NCBI RefSeq assembly: GCF_000003815.2
Contig: NC_049990.1
Coordinates: 8,940,290 to 9,004,289, forward strand
Reading direction: 5' to 3'
Origin: Branchiostoma floridae
Lineage: Eukaryota > Chordata > Leptocardii > Amphioxiformes > Branchiostomatidae
DNA: 64,000 nt
How positions within the stretch are numbered: the stretch's first letter is position 1; every line of letters starts with the position of its first letter. Positions 36,001-48,000 of the stretch are shown here, in pieces. The notes under the pieces are model-generated. The model was not told the DNA's origin, did no database searches, and saw nothing but the letters and a program-made list of their open reading frames with translations. The position numbers and the translations under genes were made by a program.

Positions 36001-39000
36001 CAAGCCTGTTTACTAATTGGTATTAAATGAGGCTTGTCCCCTCCCAGTGGGGGTTCTTTTACTGAAGCCACATTTGGCACAAGGCACATTTATTTGACCC
36101 ATATGCTTGCATAACCCATGTAACAGTCAATGATACTTACAATACAGCAATTTGGCAAAGAAGTGTTTATTACATTGACACATATACCTCTGAAAATATT
36201 GAACAATGATATCTATTATCAATTACTTGTATATCCTATGTACACGGAACTTCTTGGAAGTATTCAATATTGGAGGTCAAATCTATTGGTGAAATAGCTT
36301 CTGTTGTATGAGAAACATTAAGATTAACAGGGTCATTTCCAAAACCAACCTAGAGATTTTATACGTTTAGGGGACAAAGAGCACATTTGAGGCTTTGAGA
36401 ATACCTTAACTATGAGTATGACGTCTCACCCTTGTTCAATGCCTTTGGCAAGGGTCAAGTGTGATGAATGCGTGTTTTCCAGTCTTGTCTTACAGGCTTT
36501 CAAGGTACTTAGTTTTGGGTGACTTTCAATATGGCTAATTTGCAAAAAAGAAAAGACATTCTAACCTCTCTGAGGTAACCCTACAATACCCAAGGCCGTC
36601 TACCTAATGTTGGAGCAATACCTCAAGTGGAGATCAACTTTGTTATCCTTGTGGGTCCTATACAGGTTTGAGTTGTCTGTGGACAATATCCCTTTGGTCT
36701 TAGGTCGCACTTCTATCAGTGACACTGCATTAGTGGTATAAGCTTCTGTCGGCATTGCGTCAAGCAGAAACTATAGCACAGGGCATGGACTTGACTGTAT
36801 TCATACATTCAAGTATGTATTCATACATGTACGTCATACATGTATGTCACATGTAGTACTTAATGCAGAGCCATCAACTTGATCAAGGAGTCTTTCACAG
36901 TCAGAAGTTAGCTTCCACCAGTGTGCTTGTTGGTAAGTTTTGACTTTGTGCTTCCACTATATTTTCTGAGAAGGCTTACTTTTGTTATTTTACTACTTAA
37001 ACTTTACTTACAGCATTGTCATTGAGTTATTTTTTTTTATAAAAGAGGAAATTTCAAGATAGTTTTCTTTTCATCAACACCAAATTGATATATCATATTT
37101 ATCACCTAGTTTAGTCTCTTTAGAGCAGTACTTTTTATCTGGTAATCCTTATGGTAATTTTTACTCCATTCTAAATTCAGAGTTGGAAATATTTGAAATT
37201 GCAATGAAAATTCCTATCAAGCTCTTATGTGCTCCTGTTTTGTGAGTAACTGTGACTATATATAGTGTTGTGTTGACAGTCACTGAGTGCAGTCACCTTG
37301 GATTTTGTGAAGATCTTTACAAACTCCAAGCAGGAGACGTTTATAACTCAAAACACCTGTTACAACTTACAGGCGTGAATTACTGCCCTTCTTTAAGCAC
37401 TCAACTTAATCATTAATGTTTGATAGAGGGCATGAATTGGAAATACCTGTTAAGTTTTGACTGTAGCCAAATCTTGTATATTTCACCATACAAAAGAGAG
37501 GTCATGAGTTTAATTAGCAGGGCTCGAAATTCATTTTTGGGATTAGGTGCACAAGTGCACCCAGCTTAAAAAATTGGGTGCACCAAAACATTTTTGGGTG
37601 CACCACTTAAATTTGAATAGAATGTAAAAAAAAACCTAATAACAGAACTTAGTTACAAGCTATCAAATTCTTAAACAGGTAACATGACAGACATTTTTAT
37701 CATCTTTCTAACACTTAGATGTCAAGAATATGATGTATACTGGTATACTTGATATCTTTCTATACATAAACCTAAGAAAATATTTGGGTGCACCCTGTGC
37801 ACCCACTGAAAAAAAATTGGGTGCACAGTTCCAATTTTGGGTGCACCTGGGTGCACATGCACCCAGTAGTTCGAGCCCTGATTAGTGACATTCTTTTGTG
37901 AAGACACTGTATATGATTTTCCTCACTCCACCCAGGTGTAAAAATCGGTACCGTAGGCTGATTTTGTTGGGGTTGGCAAAGAGCAATTCTTTAGAAAGAG
38001 AGGGTTGGGCTCTGCCTTCCAATATCGTGCCCTACACACAGTGGAATACAACCCACTGCCCTTGTGGCCTTAAAAAGGCTATGGGATCATCACCATTAGT
38101 TAGCTTTTACCTTGAAATGAAGAGACAACTCTTCAAATTATTAAGAGTAAACATTATCTCATTGGCACTGGTTGTAGCTGCAATGCTTCTCAAAGATATA
38201 TACACGGCCTGAGCCTCACACATGTTTTTTCTGTACTTTTTCTTCATTGGTCATTACGTTTGAGGGCCCTCAAAGACCCAATTTCACCACTTCAGTCCTA
38301 ATGAATTTTTTTGTACAGAGCAGTGAGTGGTACTTTACCACGTACTTCTTTTTACAATAATCAGCAATCGTGGGTTTAAATCTACAATGATGTTAAAGGG
38401 TACTGTTACAATGTTTTCTTCCCTATTTTGTCACGTACCTAAACAGTTATGGTATGCCCTTTCTTTCTGTAGTTATAAATCTCAGGTGTATAGAACGTTT
38501 ACTCACAGCTTTTACTACTGTTGTGTCCTAAGTATACAAGGCTGCACCTCGCTGAACTACATTGTAAAGCCTTAAATTTGCTGCGTGCTATTTGACCTGT
38601 CATGGATTTACATGGTTAAGGGCCCCAAAGCAATAAACTTAGGCACTTCAAAATTTGTAGTTGAGTACACAAATATTTGAGTATGTTTGACTTCAAAATA
38701 TGTGAAAATGAACAAAAAGTTGCCAGCTGATGCCCATGTAAATCCTCTCTTACAATGTATATGACACTCACTGGAGATCAAAAGAACTGCAGTCAATTCA
38801 TAGCAGTTGGCAGTAACAGTTCATGCTCATGAGAACTAAAAAAAAAATCATAACTCAACTCATACAGTCTCAAAACTGACATATTCCTCTACCGTTCAGC
38901 ACAGTTTTTGCCTCAGAAGAATTCCTAGGGCCGCTTCAAGTACTGTGACTAACTACTTTATTGTATCCACTGACTACTAACTTAGGCCCAATCAAGACAC

Positions 39001-42000
39001 ATGAGTTTTTACTGATATCTGTGGAGATGTTGGGAGGGATCTGGAATGTTGGCCGTGGGACACCTGTGGCGCTTGCAGTCATAAACAATTATATAGCCTA
39101 ATGAGCCCGTGTTATATGCTAATAAGCCCTCCCGAAGTCGGGACACATCTACACGCACGCGGAAGCTGTCGAGGACCCCTGCTAAGCTATCGGGGACCCC
39201 TTCTTAGGACCTTTCAGGAGAAATTCTGCCGACATCTTTATGGCGATATTGCAGTTCCATCTAGACACTGAAAAACTGTCGGCAAAACTGTGTCTAGATC
39301 GTGCCTTAGTGGGGCTAGTGGGCAAATACTGTGACCTTAAACCCTGCAAAGGCCTATCATTATTAACCCCCCACCCACCCTTATAATCTCGGTTTACAAG
39401 GGTGATACTGATATTACTGGTTGTTAGCCTGCCTCTTTGAAGTTTTTTTTCCTTTCATTACTGCGCACCTAGGAGGTAGATACAATTCAAAGTGACCGAG
39501 ATTGGTTCCCAAACGAAATTAGTACGTGCTCCAAAACAACAAACCAAGAGAAAACATGCAGGCTGATTGCTAAAGGGTTATTCATATTCATTTTTAGTTA
39601 CCATTGATGTAATATATTTATACTGCTCTAGCACAACAAAATGCAACAGTTGTTGGAGGCACCTGAAGTTCTCTGAACATTGAATGCAGGCAACATTAGA
39701 TTCAAATTCAATAAAGTTTTTTTGTGATTTTTCTCTAGAAAAAAACTCATGGCCTGTAATATGGTACATATCATCGCCTGATTACACTGCATTGGTATCT
39801 AAAGTTTGAATTGAAATCGTGGGCAAAAGTCTGGAATTGAGTTTCTTCAGGGTAATCACATCACTGCTTGTTACACATCTTTCCCAGCAACCCTAGCAAC
39901 TGTGATTACCATCTCTCCCGGCTAACACAAGAAAGGGTTTGGTCCGAGCTGTGTTTAGGACTGTTAAGGACAGATTCCTTCGGCCCTAAGGCAGGCAGGG
40001 TCAAGCATTGTCGCACAGATTTACTGCTTCAAACGAGGATACTGTTTGAGAGGATGTGGTCTTTTGAAAGAAACCATTGCCAAGACCTTCCTGGGGTATG
40101 AAATGAAAAGTCGCAATTTCTAAGGAGCGATTATGTAAACTGGTGTCACTACAAAGTGGCAAACAATCCTCTCTAGACACTAATGATAAAGAAAATTAGA
40201 ATATAAGATGGGATAGTTTTGTAAATCTGTGACTAGAGTGAGTTGTAGAAAAGCTTTACTTTGAGTTTCCCCTAGAAGTATGTAGCATGTTCCATCGCGA
40301 TAAGGGGGCTACTTTTGAAGACCTTAAACTGTTTACACAGCGGATAAGGGACCAGAATTAGACACTAAGTCAATTACGAAAATTGAAAACAAGTAAGAGC
40401 AGCCAGATGCCGACAGATGGCGTAGACACGTCTGCGATGATGCGTTCCTTAAGCGTTGAGCACTGCCTGTACGGACACTCGATAATGCGCCAAGAAGCAA
40501 AGGTATTTGTGCTTTGCAACCTTTCGTTTGTCGGGTCAAGTATTTCTAACTATGATTTACAGATAGAACAGTGTTACAGTGTTTCAGTCACTTTCAGTCA
40601 TATTGCCGTACTCTTACTAAGTGTTAGCCTACAAGTGATACGTGTACTTGGATCTATTGAACTAGAATGGAGCTCGAGGTCTGTCTTTGCAACCACAGCT
40701 TTTGGCAGCTTATGCCAGACATTCAGGTAGATTCTTCTTCATATTATTATCAATTTTTTATCTTCAGTTTTTTTTAATAGATGTTGGTAAAGATCCAGCT
40801 GGTAAGATTTTGTTAACTTAAAGATGCTTTGTATTTCCATAGCATAGACAAACAAAAAAGTTTTATTCAGTACTTCACATGCAAAGAGATGTTACATTTA
40901 AGTTTACGGTATCATTGTCACAGTGTAAAGTGGGTTGTTTACTGTATTAACCATCAAGAACAGCCATGCCTACATATGTCCATTGTTATTATAGGTTGAA
41001 GAGAACTGTGCTCAGCAATAAAAGCGTTTTTGCTCTCTGGAGGGTTTTGCCAGCACAGTTTCATTAAATGAAAGAATCAAATGATTTGTGTTATCAGAAA
41101 GATCAGTAGACGTTGAAAAACATCCAGTGACATTCCGACCTGGCCTTGCCGTAACAGCAATTAAGTCTGACACTTTGATTTAAGAATGCTGGAATATGGA
41201 ACCTTATCGCTTTTCGCTTAATCTTACTGCTGTTTGCCAATGTCACGATGAAGGGTACAGAGGTAAGCCGTACAAATCAACAATGGTGGACTATATACAG
41301 GTTGTTTCCCAGTGATTAGACAAGTGCTTCATACTTTTTATGATGTTTTTACATATTCAAGTTGTAACAGCAATGCAGCATGCAAATGCGAGAAACAAGG
41401 CATAACGTTGGATTGGCCTTAAGAAATGATATTTACAGTTTTAACCTATATAAACAAAAAGAGAGACTTGAAACATTGTCTTTATTTATATTATGTCCAG
41501 TATAAGTAGTGTTGTCTTAGAAACACAGTGTTGAAGTTTGACCTGTGACCTTTAAAGGACTGTCATAAATGAAGTGTTGTAACAATATGGTCAGCAGGAG
41601 CTCCCAGAGACTGTATGCACATAAGATTTGTCCTAACGATTAGCTGATTAATAGGTTACCTCGAAGGTTTGCCATGTTGAAGCTGCTGCAGCGCTTCTTG
41701 TGGGTTTGCCTGTTGCTGTGCGTGTTGAGTGTGCTGGTAGTTTGCTGGGTACTTGACAGCATAGTCAGAGAATTCAGCAGGATTGTACAAGTAAGTAAAA
41801 ATACATAGTGATTTACAGGTGGTAGAACCACCTTTGCATTAGCACACACTTGTAAGGTTTAGAGACAGAAAGTAGCTGGTTGAGATAATTAGGACAACTT
41901 GCCTTAGGTCTTGATATCCAACTGTAGGTATTGTTTTTAAAGTAGATACATGTACCAAATAAGGTACATTTTGTATTTCACTACATTGTATAGTACTCAG

Positions 42001-45000
42001 CCTATAATGATTTCCTTGGACCTTGGTGTATTGGAACCATTGAGCTGCTTTCTGTTCTTTGCAACTGAGCTTGCTCAGGTCTACAAACTTGTTTGTAAAT
42101 GGTGTATCAGTTTGGACATTTTCATCCTGTTCCTTAGCTCTTAGTTATAAGTTGCATCCATTTATAATGTAGTTGTGAGAAGAAAAACAGGTGCTATACC
42201 CACATGTATCTAAAGATTTTGATGTACCAGAGAAATTCTCTGAGAACTGCCACGCATCAACTAATGATACAAGTGAACGATTGATTGATTGTCTTGTACA
42301 ATGGACTCATAGGGGCATTGCTTGCACGTAGGATTCCTGTCCTAAGAATAACATAGGCCAACATGAGTCACTACATCTTGACCGTTAGGTCGAAATGCAG
42401 ACAGCAGGATCGATGACCAGTGTGTCACCACTTGAACGATACCAAACACCCTTTCCATAGACTAACGTAAGCTTCATGCCCTGTCACCATCAAATCCGCT
42501 TGCTTGCAGATAGCTACTTGTTCTACGTGGTCAAGCTAGCATACCGTATGCAGGGCTTACTATACATTCAGGGTGCATATGTGCACTTTTATGCACCCAA
42601 TACTGGAGCTGTGTGCCTTATTATTCACAAAGGTTGCACATATATAGTTTAGTACAGAATATTCTTGACATTTTAAGTTGGAGAAATTGTATTGTATTAC
42701 TTAAGAAAGTAATTAGTTACAGTTATACTTTTAGTTATATCCTGAGTATTTCTGATTGCATGGGAAGTTAATAACCTGGTGAGGATTTCCTGTATATGAT
42801 TATAACAAACTTCCTGTTCATGACTCATAATTCCTGGTCAATTTTCTTCTTAAGCTTCCTGTCGTAAATTTCATTTTCGTTATCATCCAGCCATGATTGC
42901 AGTTATGCCTGATCTTTATCATTTATATCAGGTCTGTCTCCAGGACCCGTCCCTCTGTCCCGAACAGAAGATGAATCATTCTAAAAAAATTAATCCCCAA
43001 AATCTGAACTTCATGACATAAAATGGATGTTAATAGAATATTCTTACATCAGTGACTCTTGAGAATTTAAAGATGGATACAGCCCTTCACAGTCACTGTA
43101 ACAGTTATAGAAATTAAATACAATGTATAAATGATTTTGTATGTCTTTGAACATAAACCTGTCCATTAAAATCTACATTTTGTGTGCAGTGTAAAGTTTA
43201 ATATTATTGTAATCCTTTCCAGTAGCCACTCAGTTTGGCTTATGTGCTTTAGTTGTAACTTGTACTATTCTCGGCATGTTGTTTGTGGGTGGGAACCTCA
43301 AAGCTTGGCTTATCTGAGGCAGGTTAAGTATTACATGGTCCCCATGGTTTCCTGTGGCCTTCTGGCTAACTGTGTGTGGCCAAACCTACTTAATTCTACC
43401 ATAAAGTTAATCATTACACCCGCTTTACTGGCACAAGTTGGCACTACTGGGCCGTGTAGTCTAGAGTCAAGAAAACAGACTCCTGAGTTTCAACATTTCA
43501 TTTTGTCTGGAGAGCCTTAGGCCATGTAGATGCAATTATTTGGTTGACATCTGCGCACACATCAATTTCCATCCGTTTCCATACTACAACAAAGCAGCTG
43601 CATAATGTCTGAGCAAATATTTGCTGTTAATTGCAAAAATATTATCGGAAAACAGATCTAAGTAGTCGTAGAAGGCCAAAGTCAATTCCAAAGTCAAAGA
43701 AGAAGATGATAATATGAAAGAACAAAAATTAAGAATCTATAATTGTTCATATATACTGCGTGTTAAGTCATTTTTTCAACCTCCCTGACCACTTAGATTT
43801 TACATTGAAAGCAATTCTTTTTTAATTTTCACAATGGCATCTCAGAGGTTGTCATACATGCAATTGAATCAATATGGCCTAACATGTGACACATACATGT
43901 AAAACAAGGTGAAAGTCCATTGCTGGCACTGCAGATGTTTTTCAATCATTAATGTAGGACTGTGTCTTGTGACTCCATCAAGATTTTTGTTACAGACTGT
44001 GTTTTCAAAGTCAAATGGTTGAAAAATCTTCTGTAACAATTCTTCCTGAATATTAGATGGTTTGATCCACTCACAATAGGAAGAACCCCTACTTTTTGCA
44101 ATAAGTGTGGGTTCTAACATGCTCAAGATGTGGTTCTCCTCAAACACAGGACTTCCTTTATAAAGTTTATTTGGACAATGCAACAACAAGGCTTTAAAAC
44201 TTCATATTTGGGAATAGGTACACCGGTGTACCTAACATAAATGTTAAGTTGCACAAAAAATTTTGGGAGCACAAATTACTTGAAGTCAAATAGAATGTCA
44301 CCAAAACCTTACTGCTCCTGCGCATAGCATGAATCTGAAAATTCTATGGCCTAGCTTTAGAAAAGTAAATCAGAAAGGTTCCAATATTTGTACTTAGATA
44401 TCAAGATTATACTATTTACTGGTGAACTACATTACCTTGCATGTAACCCAAAACTAATACATTTGGCATCAGGTACTGCATATTTTGAGCCCTTGATTGT
44501 GGACTTTGCGATTTCTCAGTAAAGGGCTACTTTTAAGCTTGCTTCAAACTCACAGGAAACAGTTAGCAGTTTTATGTTTGCTGAGTCATGCTGATATATT
44601 GCTCTCATTCTTGATAAGGTGAAGTAGGAAGTCCTGTTACTTTCTCCATTTGCTTTAATTCATTTAAGTATACCGGTCCAGATCAATGAGTTTCTATTAC
44701 CCCTTGGCACTCTCACTAGGTTTCCTAGACAATGACTAGTCATCACAGGTAGCGTCACTATTGTCAACAGCACTTGTTTGTTTGTTAATGATTATCCAAA
44801 GCTACGTCAACACCTGCCAGGGTCCTCCATTGCCGATCTGTCACACCTGTACCAATACGTGCTTAAACACTGTTTGCTGTTTTCCCACCCCTGTAGGCTC
44901 CCACAGGCTTGAATGGTCGGCCGTCTACGGGAGAGGAGGGAAAGAATGGGGCGCCGCACACCGCAAACAGAGCCGGCTCCGAAGACAAACGATCAGGCAG

Positions 45001-48000
45001 AGGGGCGTTAACAAGCGAGGGGCAGCTGAGGGTCAGTCACCATGAGACATCAATGCTTTTACCACTTCCGTTGACATCATCGTCACAACAAGAACCCGAA
45101 AGCAGCAACCGACAGAATAACACAAGGAAAAGGGTGTCTACTTCAGATGTACCGAACTGTGTGAACACCAGACCGACGACGTTGACCAAATCTGCTTCGG
45201 AGCCTGCGTTTGTTGTGGACGGCAAACAGCAGAAATATGTCATCGAAATTCACCTGTCTCCTACGCAAGAGGTTGTAGCAGCTGGCGAAGACCAAAAAGT
45301 TGCGAGAGAATCTGTAGAACACGAACACGAGAGTGTCTTTCTTGAAGGAAACGCGCCCTCTGTAGTTGTGACTTCTCCCGAAAAAAGACAACGGAATCCT
45401 TTCACCAGGAGCCAAAGTTTGCCTGTGTCTCCCACAATAAATATTGTCCCTTGTGGGGACATGCATGATAAGCCTGACCTACCTTCCAACATGGCAGAAG
45501 TAGAGGACGCAGATGATGACTGGACGCGTGTGGTTCCCAGGGTCTTGCAGAAGTCTGACAGCATCTCAGTTCCGGAGAGTAGTGGCGGCCCTTTTCGACG
45601 CTGGTCACGTTCACGTACGGATAGCATGAATGAAGCTTTGAATGATGAAGGTCGGATTGAGATGACAGACAAGGAGAAATTGCGAAGTCTTGACATTGAC
45701 AAGGACCGGGAAGTCATCCACGACATAGCACACTTTCTTGAGACCCAAAATGAGAAACCAAATAGCTTGCCACCAGACTCCATGCTTACTGTTGCGCCTG
45801 GTAAGATTCAGAAGTTGGAGGTGGAGTCTCAGAGTCAGAGTCTACCATCCTCGCCGATGCCAAGTCGTAGGGTAGGAAGGCATTCTCTGAGGAGTCTTCC
45901 AGTGTCCCCCCATCCCGAGAATCAACCTGAAAGATCTCGGTCAAGCACCGATTCCTTGGACGAGCACCCAAGAACAAACTTTCTCACTGCCCCTGTGCAA
46001 CCTGAGCGGCCAGTCACCCCAAAACCTTACAAGAAACCAGCTTCGTCTTCGAATTCCCCGAGCTCTTCTTCCCCGAGTTCTTCTTACAGCCATCTTTCTG
46101 TGAATAGCCCCCCTCCCGCACGACCTGTGACCCCTAAGCCGCACATCAGGCCATCAACTTTGTCTGGTTCAAGTTTAAGTCCAAAGTCATCACTACTTGA
46201 CATTCCACAAGAGGACTCGGTCGTGATGAGACCCATAAGTCCGAAGTTTGCTACCATTACAGAAAATACAGACGTTCTAGCGCCACAAGCAAGGCTGTCA
46301 GCAGAGCCCCAGTCTACTGGATCTCCACAGCTTGCGAAAAACAGGAGTAGAAAAACAGCTTTGTCTGCAAAGCAGAACCACGTGCTGATGAGGATTTCAG
46401 CGGCGGGAAGCGAGGATAGCGGGCTGGGGGATAGCCAATCACAGCTCAATTTGGCTGTTCCGTCATCGGAAGACAAGTCCTTGCAAAAGGTGAGTTGTAA
46501 AAAACTGTGATCAGCACTGTGACATAATGTGTTAGTTCGTTGATGAAGGTTAGACATCCAGGTAAGCCAAATAGCAGTTACTCACTGACAGATGTTTCAG
46601 GCAGAATACACCTAGTCTACCTTTCATCAATGACCCCTTCATCAGTGATACCTGACGAAAGGTAGTGCATGCTGCCTGAAACGTCTGACCATTTCCAAGA
46701 TCATATCCCAGGGCTCGAAATACATTTTGTACACTTTTCAGTCAACTTGCACCAGTGCAAGTTAAGCCAAAGGTAACTTGCACCAAAAGAAACTTACTTG
46801 CACAACCCAAAATAGTGAACTGTTAACCCTTTATTCTTCTTCTGAAAATTTGCAAATATATGGTGATACATAAAGACCACATGTTTGGATATTTGTTTTC
46901 CAAAGCGTATTTTATTTTGGATTTCAAATTGTACAACAAATGTGAATTTAGGCTTAATTTAAGACAATTCAATGTCTGTATAACTTGATAAGATCAATAG
47001 ATTTCTTCTGGACTCTTCGAGTGACTTCCATCACTATTCTTAACCATCGCTAGAACAACTCAAGACAAACACATATAACTGGAAAATCCAGTTGATCATA
47101 TCAAAGTCACTAAATTGTATGCAAAATGTATTTACTCATATGCAAATCAAGGTAAGACAACACCATAGGAATTATTAGCATTATAGAGATGGAATTGTCT
47201 TCAAATTTTGTTTACCTGGATGTCTAACCAAGTTTAGAAATAACAAATTTAGGCTATTTTTTTATTCAGTGTTGTTTTCTTTTACCTTTCAATGGCAGAC
47301 AATATTCTTGGTGTGTGTAAGCTTTTTCTAAAGTCAGGTATTAGTGGATAAAAGTAACTTGCACTGGTGCAAGTTTGGTCCAAACTTACTTGCACCACAC
47401 CAATTTTACATGCACAAACTTGCATATGCATGTGGTATTTCGAGCCCTGTATCCAGTTGCTTGAGTAACTTCTACAAAATGTATTTGGCATAATGTGTTA
47501 GTTCATTTGTCATCCTTACTAGATAGCACTTCAGAATCTGCCCTCTAGTATGCATTTGTCAGGTAAATCAGCATGATGTTTGTGCCCAATCTCACACATA
47601 TACGGAAAAAAATTGTTTTGTATCCCCTGTTCATGAATAAACTAATGACAAAGCTGATGGTGTAACATACTTTTCCCAGCAGAGGTAAATATTAATTCTC
47701 TTAACTTTATCATTTAGGTCATCCATTTGCCTGATCAAATAAGGTGAGACAGGACTGTCTCAAGGACATTTCCCTCTGAGACCCTCACAGAAATTTTGGA
47801 TTTGGAATGAAAAATTCCATCCCGTCCATCCAAAAAACACGAAATTGGGAAAAATGTATTTTCAACATTAGATTTAGGATCGTGAGCTTATAAAAAAATA
47901 ATGACAGATTGTACATGCATTGGGCTCCCAAACAATGAGTGGGGCAGAAAAATAAAAAGCTGCATGGAGACAGCACTTTGTGAGGACACTATCTATAGCC

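Larger units (their letters stand above)
29374..44896. other. 15.5-kb intron region with repeats and alternative exons
   Basis: Apart from candidate exons at 33565, 40407 and 41674 and the repeats listed separately, the stretch is AT-rich with only short open frames. It also has a short 22-bp tandem repeat near 30750-30822 (AACTTCAGAAGAATCTGTTT units) and a run of 16 C at about 35274-35289. Confidence 0.6.

Noticed and set aside
39868-40101. 77-codon frame possibly serving as a RhoGEF first exon
   Set aside because: The end near GGGGTATGAA is a weak donor and the peptide shows no sign of selection; less supported than the candidate at 40407.
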